A stretch of DNA of 64,000 nucleotides from contig VWND01000075.1 of the NCBI GenBank assembly GCA_009599575.1, forward strand, positions 1,757,613 through 1,821,612, in the 5' to 3' direction. A program made the position numbers and the translations under genes. Below are positions 36,685 through 48,254 of this stretch, piece after piece (position 1 is the stretch's first letter; the number at the start of each line of letters is the position of its first letter). Source of the DNA: Blumeriella jaapii (lineage: Eukaryota > Ascomycota > Leotiomycetes > Helotiales > Drepanopezizaceae). Below the pieces are notes generated by a model. The model was not told the origin of the DNA. It did no database searches and worked only from the letters and a program-made list of their open reading frames with translations.

Positions 36685-38057
36685 ATGAGCAACTCTCTCG
36701 AGCAACTCAAGGCCTCTGGTACCGTACGTGACCCCTCGTTGCCCATGGCGCATCTCCCGGACGTCGGTGGGGCGTCGAGATGTGCTTGTCGGTGGCGGCC
36801 ATTGCTTGTGCTTCTACCACATCTAGAGAGAATGACTTGCTAATGAGACTATCACTTTGCAGGTTGTCGTCAGTGACTCTGGTAAGCTTCCACCGCCGTT
36901 GTGTGGTGAGGAACTTCGCTGACCATTTCTCCAGGCGATTTTGCGTGTAAGGCCCTTCCAGCAGCCTCAGGACCTGTCCTAGACCTCCAAGAATGGCAAT
37001 GCCTATCTACGGGCAACCTGCTGACTTCTCCTAGCCATCGGCAAGTACAAGCCACAAGACGCCACCACCAACCCATCTCTCATCCTCGCCGCCTCCAAGA
37101 AGCCCGAATATGCCAAGCTGATTGACGCCGCGGTGGAGTACGGCAAGAGTCACGGCAAGGATCTCGACGAGAAGGTCGATGCGACCCTCGACCGTCTTTT
37201 GGTTGAGTTCGGAAAGGAGATCCTGAACATTGTGCCCGGAAAGGTTTCCACTGAGGTTGACGCTCGCTTCTCTTTCGATACCGAGCAATGCGTCAACAAG
37301 GCTCTTCACATCATCGAGGTACGCTCCGTCCCTGTAGCTCGTTGGAGGTGGGCGGTGCTGATTGATGTGAACAGCTCTACAAGTCCGTCGGCATCGACAA
37401 GTCCCGCGTCCTGATCAAGATCGCATCCACCTGGGAAGGTATCCAAGCTGCTCGAATTCTCCAAAAGGACCACGGCATAAACTGCAATCTCACGCTCCTC
37501 TTCTCCAAGGTCCAGGCCATTGCCGCGGCTGAGGCCGACGCATACCTCATCTCTCCCTTCGTCGGTCGTATTCTTGATTGGTACAAGGCCAGCACCGGCA
37601 AGACCTACTCCAAGGAGGAGGACCCCGGAGTTGCGTCGGTCAAGAGCATTTTCGATTACTACAAGAAGTTCGGCTACAAGACCATTGTCATGGGTGCTTC
37701 TTTCAGAAACGTTGGCGAGATTACCGAGTTGGCCGGCTGCGACTACTTGACCATCTCCGTGAGTGATCCCTCCACCGACATCCTCAACACGCTCAACTAA
37801 TCATCCAACAGCCCAACCTCCTCGAGGAGATGATGGGCTCCACCGCCCCGGTTCCCAAGAAGCTCGACGCCGCCGGCGCCGCCTCCCTCGACATCGAGAA
37901 GAAATCGTACATCAACAACGAGCCCGACTTCCGCTTCGACTTCAACGAGGACGCCATGGGCGTGGAGAAGCTGCGCGAGGGGATCTCCAAGTTCGCGGCC
38001 GACGCCGTGACGCTGAAGGACATCCTCAAGGCCAAGATCGAGGCAATTTTGACGTAG
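36685..38057 (+). CDS. TAL1: Transaldolase
   Basis: Six exons: 36685-36723, 36863-36881, 36934-36945, 37035-37318, 37375-37758 and 37812-38057. All junctions are GT-AG and keep frame, giving about 327 residues, the usual length. Exons 2 and 3 are only 19 and 12 nt. The start reads [13 protein letters not shown], and the spliced [20 protein letters not shown] restores the family's N-terminal motif with Asp32. The Schiff-base lysine is Lys133 in [11 protein letters not shown]. The enzyme moves a dihydroxyacetone unit between sugar phosphates (sedoheptulose-7-phosphate and glyceraldehyde-3-phosphate to erythrose-4-phosphate and fructose-6-phosphate) in the cytosolic non-oxidative pentose-phosphate pathway. 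The first intron is 139 nt, the others 52-89. It is convergent with ISY1, 335 bp apart. Confidence 0.96.
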
Positions 38058-38392
38058 TTTGCACACATACCATTTTGCTTGCTGAGCTTGCCAGAGATAC
38101 GGAGGGCGAGTGGGGACAGAGGTGGTACCTATGTGTCCACAGAAACGAACGCCGACATGCAGTCGAACGAATGAATGAACGATGGTTTCCGTCACTTGTG
38201 GCAGATGCGTTTGGCAATGTGATGCTTTTTTACTTGGCGTCTTCCGGAGTCTCCACCCCAATTCCCGGTTATACTCTCACTTGGTGATAAATTCTGATGC
38301 ACCCGTCTACTGGTTCACGGAGTCGAGTGCTCCAACCGTTTTATTGCATCCGGCAACACCCCATCCATCCCTCCCTCCCCTCCACTCGCTAC
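38058..38392. terminator. Convergent TAL1/ISY1 3' region
   Basis: A 335-bp spacer between two stop codons; both transcripts must end within it or overlap. No gene is seen. Confidence 0.4.
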
Positions 38393-39340
38393 CTAGCCTA
38401 ATTTGTCTAGCAATCTCCGCCTCCTCCTCTCCACCAGCTCCTCCTGCACCTCTGCCGCACTCGGCAGCCTCCAGCCCTCCCCATCCCCGCTATCCCCCGG
38501 CAGAGGCTCCCAGCCCTTGGGCGCCCGTCCCTCGTCGTCCGCCGCGAGCAAGTTCTCGTACGCCTCGCGCTCCTTCTGCGCCTCGTACGCGAGCAGCGTG
38601 CCGTCCTCCTCGTCGAGGTTGTAGCCGTAGTAGGAGGCGTCGACGTTCTTGCGCAGCAGGTCCGTGGTGGGGTTTTTGGTTGACGAGGAGGGGGGAGGCT
38701 TGGTGGCGGATGCGAAGAGCTCTTTGACGCCGGGGAGGTCGCGGGCGCGGCCGAAATACCTGGGTTTGTCAGGGTCAGCTCGAGGATCTTTCGAGATTGT
38801 GGTTGGACCTTGACGTGTGTTCTCTCGGCTTTCCTTTCGTTCGAAGGTGGTCGCAGGGAAATGGAAATGGGGAGAGTGACGCACCTGTACCCTTTTCCCC
38901 CGCCCGGAATCTCCCTGCCCTCCTCGTCGTACACGGCGCCGCCGCCGCGCATGTAGTTGGGGCCGCCGAGGTTGCGCACCTGCACCTCCCACATGTGCTT
39001 CTCGCGCATCAGCTTGTTGATCTCGTCGTTCAGGTCGCGCACGACGTAGTCGCTCAGGCTCGGGTCCTGGATGCGCGACACCTTGCGCGAGATCTCCTTC
39101 AGCACCTGGCCGCGCCACTTCTCGCACGCCGGGATGGAGGACACCTCCGTGATCATCTTGGGCCGCCGCGTGCGTCCGGCGTCGAGGATGCCCAGGTCGG
39201 CCGCTTGCGACTCGCGGAAGCGGAAGAGCATCGATTGCGCCTTTTCGGAGTTGCGTGCCTGTTTGCTGGTCAGTCATCTGCATTTCGAATTGATCGTGTT
39301 GGGAGGCTTAGGGGTACGACCTGGGGGCTGTACGAACCAT
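38393..39340 (-). CDS. ISY1: Pre-mRNA-splicing factor Isy1
   Basis: Exons 39340-39338 (the ATG alone), 39258-38885 and 38759-38393 encode about 247 residues. The second intron is 125 nt (GTGCGT to CCCAG). The first is 79 nt with a weak GTTCGT donor directly after the ATG; splicing there gives M-ARNSEKAQSMLFRFRESQA, the invariant Isy1 start, which is why I accept it. Further family blocks are WRGQVLKEISRKVSRIQDPS, LNDEINKLMREKHMWEVQVR, NLGGPNYMRGG and a C-terminal SAAEVQEELVERRRRRLLDK. Isy1 belongs to the NineTeen complex and acts in the catalytic spliceosome in the nucleus. The C-terminal third is Pro/Ser-rich before a conserved DASYYGYNLDEEDG block. Confidence 0.92.
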
Positions 39341-41445
39341 GGCTGCGGTGGTTTGCCGTGGAGACTCTCAAGGAGGGAGGGTCTGGGTTGTGGGCGTGTC
39401 TCTGGGATGAGGCGGTTGATACTGATTGAGAAGTTGAGCCTCCATGAGGCTGAGAATGGGCACCTCGCTAACGCATGTCGGGCGGCCGCTAGCCCAAGAC
39501 GCGTCGCTCCACAAAACCGACAACGCGTCCATCTCACGACCTCATCATTCCAAAGGGCCAAAACCCGCAGCCGTGACGAAAACCCATCAAGAGCTTACAA
39601 CGATTTCAACCTCCGAGCCCTAGCTGGCTCCTACGGTCGAACATGCGTGCTTTCTGAACAGAGATCTGAGCTGTTGGGTTCTCCCTTTCTTCTCTACCGA
39701 CCACGCCTACATCATCATGTTCGTTCGTCTGTGGGAGGGTGAGATCTGGGACGGGATGTTTGGGGGGCTGTCGAGCTGCAAGGAAGACAAACCAGCACCT
39801 GCTCGAGATGCCCAAGCCGCGGATGCGAAATTCCTGATCTGGGACCGAGCCGGGTGACGACTTGCAGGGCGAGGTCTCTGGGGAGGGAGCGAGTTGATGC
39901 GCGCGAGGGGCATTGGTGAGAGTGTTAAAAAGTTTTCAATCGGAGCGGGGTGTACGTATCCCTTCTCCATCCCATCTTCCCTCTCCATCTTGAGCTCTCG
40001 AACCCGCCATGGCTGACCATGTTCCCGCAGGTCCTCCTCCTCCTCCTCTCCAGCGAGCTCTCCCCTGGCGTGCGAATACTCAGAAGATGTCAGGCGGCGG
40101 CCCGGGAAGTCATGTTCTCTTTCCTTCTCCTCTCTTTTCGTTATGCGAAGAAAGAAAAATCGCCCAGTGATGACTAAAAAAAAATGTCATAAGCCAAAAT
40201 TGCAGGCCAACCTACTGCCTCCGTTGCTGCCGAGTCCTCCTTCGGGGGATGGGACGGCGATGGAGGTTAGGCAAGTGTTCGCTATGAGAACTTGAGAGCT
40301 AATCTGAGGGCATTTTTCGTTGCTGTTTTTTCATTGCGTTTCGGTTCGTTGACAAGGGACCTAGGGATATAAGAGTGACCTTGTTTTGCCTGCTTCGTTT
40401 TGTTGCTGCTTTGTATCTGAGATGAAATGGATCGTGAGGAAGGAAGAAGGTAAGAAAGGGATGCTAATCCAGAATGGCTCCAGGAAGGGTGTTGTACCAA
40501 TCGGTTTTAGATGGTACTCGAGATATTGTAATCGAGCTTATTGCTTGCCCGCGGTAACGAAGGATCTGCCTTGGACTGAATGGGTTTTTCTATTAACCAA
40601 TCAAAAGAGCTATCTTATGTTTTAGTTGCAAATCGCTGTTTGCCGGAAGGCTCTTCGACCTTTTCATGCTCGAGAAGGGAAAGCGAGGATAAGGCAGGTA
40701 CGGTTATCTTATAATAACGTCGGTGTATTTAGCCAATCTTCGCTCACCTTTTGAAAACCAACGCCCTTGCACCCTTCAACCTCGACCTCGATACCCTGAA
40801 TCATCAGTACTTCTTCAACTTTGATACCTCCATAAATACAGACTCGCGCCTGGTAAGCTTCAGCCTATTCCCTCGTTTCTTAATCGTTTGAACCAGAGAC
40901 GCAGTCAGCAGAAACTGTGTCATCCGATCACTTTCCAATACCCAAGTGCAGAGAGGTACTGGCGTAGCTGACGCCAAACATGCTCCGGGCCTTTCTTACC
41001 AGAGCTTCTTGCTTGCTTTCATATACATCCAATCACTTCTTGCTCCTATCCACTTTGACTTGCCCATTTCACAGATTGCTGTGATGAACATTCCTGCCTA
41101 ACTTGGATGACAAATCGCAAAGGGATTGGATAGACCCCGGCTCACTTTACTAGGACTATTCATGCCAGTATCCCTGAACTTTTATAAATTGCATTTGCTA
41201 ATTCTTGGGTCAAAAGTGCTTTTCTGCAATCGACAATAACTCTGTGATCGACAACCAATTCAAAATCAGTTTTCTTCAAAAATCATCTTTGTCCCAAATT
41301 GTTTTCTTCCTCAGACCGTTGTCACCTTGGTCTCTGGTGCGTGTTTGTGATCGACAACCACGCAAGTTCAAAGTCAGTTTCTCCTCGGATAATATCCTTG
41401 GTCTCAAGTGTCAAGCGCAACGTCGAAAGGTAGGGTATCAGAGTC
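39341..41445. other. Intergenic, no supported gene
   Basis: Upstream of ISY1 there are overlapping frames on both strands near 39350-39990. One minus-strand frame from 39912 opens with an Arg/Ser/Ala-rich presequence-like stretch (MPLARINSLPPQRPRPASRH), but I could not join it to a mature domain. From 40200 to 41440 the DNA is less G+C-rich and shows only short frames. A diverged direct repeat lies at 41238-41290 and 41347-41406. Confidence 0.45.
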
Positions 41446-42517
41446 ATGGATTCCAGGAACCCAAACCAAACGACTGAACAGCCAGCCGTACCGCCAAACG
41501 TCTACTCCTTCTATGAGATGGCGATGTTCTTATCATCAGTCCAACTGGGAAACAATGGAAACTCCACAGTGCCATTCTCTCCCGACCTCCCCGACGTTGG
41601 CCGAGCTCTTCAGAAAGCACACGCCTCTCAAGATCACCAAGGCAGATGCGGCTCAGGGTGTTGGATAAAGGTGGAAGATCGAACTCCTTCCAGAGCCAAA
41701 GGCCTCAAACTTGGATGAACAGGGTCTTAAGTTCTTTTCATTCAATAAATTGTAGGCCATCTCTACATTCCTCATGCCGTGCTCACGTATGCCAATACCT
41801 TCTCAGAATCCTGGCAAGACCAAGCAGCCATTTTCCTTCACCAATTACAACGGCTTGGGAGCTAAGATCGAATTCAACAAGCTTTACGATAATCTGTTCC
41901 GATGCATCTACAATATGGCCCCGGACTTCTGCACCGACAACGATCGTTTGCTCATGGGCTGATTCGGGATGCTACGATGTTGCTCCAGGCTGCTACTTAC
42001 TTGGATGCCATTCCCTGTCTGTGTCCGTCTCGTAGTTGAAGCCCACCCCCTCCGTCTCCAGCAAGTTCTCTGGGCCCACAAGGCTGCCAGACCCGAAGGC
42101 TGGGTTCACAATGCCGCCCGTCTCCAATCCCCTCTGATCTTCAAGGAATGCATCGTCCACCTTGTTGGCAAGTTCCATCTGACGGATCGTCTGCGTGAAG
42201 AGTTCCTGCGTAGCAGAGAGCACGGCGATGTGGAGTCTCGTTGTCAAGAAGGCGAAGGAGTTGAAGGACAAGAAGCTTCGTGCTGAGCGACTGCTGCTGG
42301 AATGCTTCCCAGCCCGCATGATTCATCGCGAGGACACCGACACGGTCCCGGGTCGCGATACCTGTGTTGCCGATTTCTACCACTGGCTAGCCATCGTCGT
42401 TTTCCGCCAGTTCATCTCCTCCGCATACATCAGCAACATGGTTTTTAACTGTAATATCATTGTCGATTATCAAATACTATATACATATCGATCATCAAAA
42501 GCAATCAAATTGATTAT
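41446..42517 (+). pseudogene. Broken BTB-family gene (fungal C-terminal module)
   Basis: Protein-like blocks occur in one direction in changing frames: MDSRNPNQTTEQPAVPPNVY at the start, then LGAKIEFNKLYDNLFRCIYN, LIRDATMLLQAATYLDAIPC, SPLIFKECIVHLVGKFHLTD and DFYHWLAIVVFRQFISSAY. Their order and character match the helical region C-terminal to the BTB fold in a large fungal family of BTB/POZ-like proteins. A TGA at about 41960 interrupts one block, and the next continues one base out of phase (41962-42040). Two more frame changes follow near 42030 and 42215. No GT-AG pairs cleanly explain these. The BTB fold itself is not recognisable. Members are thought to be protein-interaction proteins. 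Part of the damage could be unrecognised introns. Confidence 0.45.
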
Positions 42518-42860
42518 TTAGTATCATACATATGTAATACATCTGTTATTTGCATTGTAATTGGCAATAAAAAAACCAAGATGGAAAATGAACAAGTAGT
42601 TCAAGTTTGCGTGATTGATAGTTGCAAAACAGTACTTTGAACTTGTGTGATTACTGACTGGTAACTGCAAAAGAGTTGTGGGGTGAAAATACTTTTTACC
42701 AAAAACGAAAAAGGAAGAAAAACAAGTCCGCGTACAGATCAACTAGAAAAAAGACTCTTCGGACCAGGGTGACCGGATGCAATGCTGTATCTATCCAACA
42801 TTTCGGCATCAACAGTACGACACAGAAGTGCATCCCATTGAACACACCCCCCAAAACACC
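42518..42860. other. Intergenic, A/T-rich
   Basis: Short A/T-rich spacer between the broken BTB gene and the small membrane protein; nothing recognised. Confidence 0.5.
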
Positions 42861-43412
42861 CTACCACGGCGTCGCCTTCGGCGCCTGGACATCTCTCCAC
42901 AGCCCATCAGTCCCGACGCCCTCCCGACCAACACCCCCCTCCCTCTTTTTTGCGCCCTCCACAACCCTCTCCCGAACCCCCATCTTCCTGAACCCCCACT
43001 TCCCCAGCGCCCACGCGGCGCCGATGCCGACGCTGCTGAGCAGCGTCGGCGGCGCCAGCAGGAAACCCACGCCCGACACGGCGCCCCCGAACGCGCTCGC
43101 TCCCACGGCGGCCACGATCGTGCCCACGACGGCGTATCGCGCGTACCGGACCACGCGCCAGAAGACGAAGATGCCTATGTGCCGCAGGGCGCGCAGGAGG
43201 GCGCGCGTGCGCCGGTGCGCGGGCCGGGGGGAGCCGGGCGAGTTGGGCGCGAGGAGGAAGTGGATGTTCTGTTTGGCGGCGCGGAGGGCGCGGGAGGAGT
43301 GGAGGGCGGCGCGCGTTTCGGTGGAGGAGGGGGAGCTTGAGGAGAGGTCTTCTGTGGTGTTGGGGAGGGCGGAGGAGGAGGAGGAGGAGGAGGAGCCTCT
43401 CGAGGGCGGCAT
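42861..43412 (-). CDS. Small uncharacterised membrane protein
   Basis: An open frame of 183 residues. The first 80 are Ser-rich (a run of eight Ser) and Arg-rich. Two hydrophobic helices follow at about residues 94-120 (YAVVGTIVAAVGASAFGG) and 122-145 (GVGFLLAPPTLLSSVGIGAA), with a positively charged tail. Codon third positions are strongly G+C, like neighbouring real genes. The frame stays open for about 190 bp upstream of this ATG without another ATG (to a stop near 43600). A CTAAC...CTCAG acceptor-like sequence lies near 43550, so the true start may be in an upstream exon. I recognise no family; a membrane location is inferred from the helices. Confidence 0.6.
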   Translation of the reverse strand: MPPSRGSSSSSSSSALPNTTEDLSSSSPSSTETRAALHSSRALRAAKQNIHFLLAPNSPGSPRPAHRRTRALLRALRHIGIFVFWRVVRYARYAVVGTIVAAVGASAFGGAVSGVGFLLAPPTLLSSVGIGAAWALGKWGFRKMGVRERVVEGAKKREGGVGREGVGTDGLWRDVQAPKATPW

Positions 43413-44753
43413 TTTACCGTAGATGGCGCTTGGGGGCGTGGTTGTGGGCGTGGAGGAGAGGTCGTGGGGAGCGTGAAGTTCACGGGGTGGGTTTGTGAGA
43501 GCTTCGATGATGTCATCGTTGGTTCGGGCTCTGCTAAGCGAGACTGCCCCTGAGATGGAGCGAGAAAGTAAACAGACAGCAGCAAAGTCGGTTAGTTATT
43601 TTTGCCAATCGTGTTATTTTAACATGTGTGATGAATCGCAGAGTTTGGTTACTAAGTCCGGAGTTCCTGAAGATGAATGATAGAGAGGCTACGCAATAGT
43701 ACAGTACCACTAGTGTACGTCGTTTCGCTCCTGAGAGACGTTTGCTAAATCTCCTGGCACTTGTATGTAACTCTACCTCTCACCACGAAATTCCCCCGAA
43801 TCAAATATCAAAGCTTGAAGCACATTTCAGTTGAACCACTGTCACCACTCCCATCTACCTTTGTCTGAAGCTATTCGTGGAGTACGAACGTCGTCTGAAA
43901 CGCAGTTCTCTCTGCATCACACTGGCCTAACTTGTATTTCACATCTATCAGATCCACCAATGAATGTATTCATTCCAAGACTCTGAAGAATTCGGTAGAT
44001 TCAAGTTCACTTTTAGACTATACAACACCTTGCAAGAGCTTCGGCTAGCGTGCTCCGAGTCGGAAAATGGGGGAAGAAAACATCAAGGTGATGATGATTT
44101 ACCATCGATATCTTGTAATGATGTCTTCTGGTTTCTCTAAAGATCCATGGAGGCAAGAACTTTCTGGCTCGAATTGTATTCAAAACCCAGTATGTAATGA
44201 CGCGTGTCCGTGACATTTTCGGCGATGTCATCCTTTTGGGTTAAGCTTTGATCCCCCCTAGCTAGTGCGATGACAGCACTTAACTGCTCAGGGCCCCGTC
44301 GGCCACGTGGCGAAGCTCAGTGATTCGCTTCGTTTCGCTCCGTGCCGAAGGACCGGACACGATCGAGCCCATCTTGGCTTACGGGACGGGACGGGACGGG
44401 ACGGGACGGCTTGGTGTTCTCTGGTGTTGGTGATTGACGTAGGTAGCGGAGTGCGAGCAGAATGCCGCGAAGACTTTGGAAGGGACAGCTTTATGATCAC
44501 GAATTACATGTTCACTCCAAGTTTATCCAACTTTTATTTCTACTTCTAGAGTAAATACACTAACTACTCACGCAACACACTGGTAGGTGTTGGTCAGACT
44601 TAGTGTACAGGAAGAGCCCAGTCTAAGACCATGTGTGGATACTATGCGTTGTATCTGTCCCAAGAACACCGAAATTTTATAGGTGCATCCTGCGCAAAAT
44701 GCAATACCATCCGTCCGTCAAGCGTGCGTTGTTCATCAGCCTCACAGTCACAT
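43413..44753. other. Intergenic
   Basis: The first ~190 bp may include more coding sequence of the preceding membrane protein. Beyond that I see no gene. A GACGG/GGACG pentanucleotide run lies at 44384-44409. Confidence 0.5.
44384..44409. repeat. GGACG pentanucleotide repeat
   Basis: Five units of GGGAC in a row, within gene-free DNA downstream of the aquaglyceroporin. Confidence 0.85.
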
Positions 44754-47254
44754 CTATAGCCCGTTTCCTACCCCCTCATTTTGATCGGCGCCACGTACGC
44801 CACCGATTCTCAACTTCGCCTTCCCCTTCTTATACCTTTGCCCCATTCTCTTGCGCCACTTCCGGCTCGCCCTGATGATCCTCTTCCGCGGGTAGTTGAC
44901 CGGGCTCTCGCCTCCCACGAAGATAGCGCCATCATACAGGAAAGCGCCGAAGATGGCGCCGGCGATGGGACCGCACCACGGGCCCCAGAAGAAGTACCCC
45001 CGGCGGCCCCCAAAGGCGTGGTCGCCACCGTAACCCACAGCCAGCAGAGCCAGGCGAGGGCCCAAGTCTCGGGAAGGGTTGAGAGCGGCGCCAGTGACCG
45101 TGCCGAACGCCATCCCGAGAACGGTGACGATCAGCCCGAGGATGAAGGCGCTCATGCCTGCTCCGGGCGGGGCGTTGGTGTCGTCTCCGAGCGCCAGGAC
45201 GGCGACGGCGAGGATCGCGGTGCCAGTGAACTCCGTGAAGAATGACTGCGCATTGTTGAGGTAATTGTGTCGTGGGAAGGTGATGAACGAGGACGCGGTT
45301 TCTCCCAGACCCAGGTCAGAGCCACCGTAGGCGATAATGCCATTTCTAAAGATCCCGAATGAGATGAGGGCCGCTGTGAAAGCGCCGAGGATCTGCGCCA
45401 GCACTTGGGAGAGTCCGAGTTAGCCCTCGCTGACGATGTGCAAAGATGTTAGGAGGAAGAACACTCACCGTACCCGGGTATCTTTCCAAGAGGAAATCCA
45501 CGATAAATCCATAGCATAATGGAGATGGCCGGGTTGAGATGGGCACCGGAAATACCACCTGCAATGTAAATACCGATCATGGTAGCCAGACCCCAAGCAG
45601 CGTCAGTGCTAGCCCCGCTGTTGGTAGTCACAGCGGAAAGGTTGGCACAAAAGCCAAGGGTGAGTTGCACAGTAACCTGCCTTCGTTAGTACTGAGACAG
45701 CATCACTGGTGGTTCGGGCGTGACTGACAGCAAGCAATTCAGCGAGCGGCTCCCTGTAAGCCAACCTGATGACCGACCAGCGGGTGTGCAGGTTATGAAC
45801 TTCATCACTCTCGGCATCATAGGCAGCTAGAGGTACTCGTCGCCAATCCACCCGCCTTCCAGATCTCCCTCGCCCGCCTTCTCTGTGATAGCAGACGCTG
45901 CATCGTCGGGATAGTAGTGAGCGGGTGCTGGCACTGATTCGGGGACTGGCTCGAGCGATGGCCTGGGACGCTTAGTCTCTAGGTCCTCTTCACCCTCCTC
46001 TTCAATCACCTGCGAGTTTCTACTCTGTCTGCTAATCGGTCGCGGGCTGCTACCCTGCGCACCTTGAGCACCCTGGGCGCCTTGGTGGCCCTGGCTGTAA
46101 GCATTTTCGTTCGCCACAGGCGACGTTGGCGTTAAAGAGATCGTATTGGTCCTCTGGAGCATGCGAAACTCTCTCTGGTGTCTAGCTTGTTGCAGCTGGC
46201 TGCCAATTCTACCCACATTCAGCGTTGCATCGACTCTGCCTTGCTCGAGATCCGCGTTTGCCGCATCTTGTGCCTGCTGCTGAGCGTCTGGGATCTGGAT
46301 ATTCAATTCGCTTTTCGATGGGACCATGCCAGGTCTGATCACACGAGGCAGCGGCTTTGCCAGACCCCATACGGGCCTTGTATTCTGGGGCTGATCATAT
46401 GCTGGGTTCAACTCCGTGTAGCCTGGATCAACATATGGCTGATTGGCCACCAGTGCTTCAATAGGCGCGGGTCCTGCTAAAGTGAAGTTGTTCGACATCG
46501 CGTCGAAGTCCCTTCCAGAAGATTGGGCTTGCGCATCGATGAGAATCGTCGGCCTTCTGGTGAGGGTGGTACCCCTTCGACGTCCCGGAGTCATATTCCA
46601 CTTGAACAAAGTTAGCAAGTGGTTTTGTAAGGGAGCTTTGATCCGACGTTGCACTGATATCTAGGCTCTGATACTTAGGTAGATTCCAGAGACATGTCCT
46701 GGAGCCAGCCATTGAACAGTTGACGAATAGAGGTGGGCACTGGCACGTACAGTAGTCGTTCGATGACGAAGGCCGGGTGATACGAAAGAACGTTCCGACA
46801 CGAAGCTTTCACGTCTCCTGGAATTTTCCCCCTCGGGGATGTGGCCTAGACCTCCATCACCGGCGTTATCACTCCTCACATTAGCGGTGCCCCTCCCGAA
46901 TAACTGCGAGCGAGGAGATAGCTGGCGCCCTTCCGGTTGTCCCGATCGTGAACTGATTGTTCGTCCTCGGCGTCTGTTTACATCTTCAGTTCCATTGTAG
47001 GGTCTTCTGACGGGAAGAGTCCCAGCTCTGTGGAGGGAGGCAGCGGCTGGACTTCCCGGAGGAGTGGAATGTGCTGGAAGAGTTGAAGCAGCTGGAGGAG
47101 CCGTGGTCGGCGAATGTACTGGAGGAGTTGAGGCAGCTGGAGGAGTCGTGGTCGGCTCGGTATCCGCAAACCGAACTGTGTCTTGCCTCTCACCTCCATT
47201 GGTCTCATTACCCCCTTGTTCACGGCTCGCAGTTTGCCTTGGTTCGTCTGCCAT
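44754..47254 (-). CDS. Aquaglyceroporin (MIP family) with long N-terminal extension
   Basis: Exons: 47254-46751, 46600-45852, 45807-45729, 45676-45469 and 45403-44754, about 729 residues. The first 400 residues are a polar, Pro/Thr/Ala-rich cytosolic extension with short internal repeats (TPPAAST, GAQGAQ). The channel core begins at NLHTRWSVIRLAYREPLAEL and has six membrane helices, with half-helix motifs GAHLNPAIS (canonical NPA) and ALNPSRDLGPR (NPS with the Asp typical of glycerol facilitators). It should conduct glycerol or other small polyols across the plasma membrane, as yeast Fps1 does during osmotic adjustment. Three introns have good sites. The second (45808-45851, 44 nt, GTGGAT to GAGAG) is weak but restores frame exactly; otherwise a one-base indel must be assumed there. 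Confidence 0.88.
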
Positions 47255-48254
47255 GATGCTGAAGTATGGATGAAAACAATAGCGACTGTGGTATCAGGAA
47301 GATGCTGCTGTCACTTCATGGAGGGACAACCAAAAGTATAATGGAAGGCCAAGAAAGACACAACGGGCAAAGTGATGCGGATGAAAAAAAAACACGAAGA
47401 GCAATCCACATTCTACGCAGCATTATTGAGACAGGGCCAGTCGACGCATGAAAAAAAAGCAAAACTTTGCTCGGGAGCTTGAAGATTTGTCCTCCGGTTG
47501 GTCCAGAGAAACTGGGGCCCTGCAGACGTTCACGAAACAGGGTGTGGCGAAAGCTTACGTTGCGAAGTTTGCACTATAGCGTTCCTCAAACGCAACGACC
47601 TTCCACTTTTTGAGCCCTGTCGAGGCTATGGGATATGTAAGGGAGCAGAAAAGGAGGTACATCGTAGACCCAGAGCGGCCGCTATGATCTACCAGCAGTC
47701 CCGTCGTCGGATATTGCCTGTACATGTCACATGTGAAATGTGACAACAATTGGAAAACTGAGGTGACCGTTGTAAACATGGGAATAGGAGAAAATCCCAT
47801 TCAGATCTTTGCTTCAAAATTATTGTACAATACACACACACGCTACTATGAGTTCATTAGACCAGAAAGTATAACAGTGGAAGTGAGATACTCACAGCAC
47901 ATGAAACAACAGGTTGGGTATCGATCAGTTGAAACCGAGCGTCATGCAGGCTTCCGCCAGATCCGGAAGCGAATCCGCTGTCTTGTTGGCAGTGCCCCAT
48001 TGCACGGAGCCCTCTGGATAGAATTAGTATGAATTGGAGAAATTGTCACATTTCCAAGGGCATTTTATAGATGTCGGAACACAATGGACGTTCTAGACTT
48101 CGACCCAAACAGTGTGATCCCGCCCTCGGTTTAAATGTTAATTTGTTGGCGTGAATCCACCAGATTTTTAACATCTCAGCCGAAGGAGGGATAAAGTCAA
48201 CAATCAGAGCCAGAGACTTCTCTGGATCTATGGCAGCCGAAGTTGACTTTTGTT
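47255..48254. other. Intergenic, no gene supported
   Basis: Promoter region of the aquaglyceroporin on the left and 3' flank of the AhpC/TSA-like gene on the right. An alternative 3' end of that gene would extend to 48046. The remaining frames are short. Confidence 0.5.

Noticed and set aside
39719..39990. Possible mitochondrial-protein exon on the minus strand
   Set aside because: The start looks like a presequence, but no splice leads to a mature domain, and the plus strand is equally open here.
42777..43422. Plus-strand frames of 187 and 248 codons
   Set aside because: They lie antisense to the two-helix membrane protein and contain only Arg/Gly/Glu-rich low-complexity sequence.
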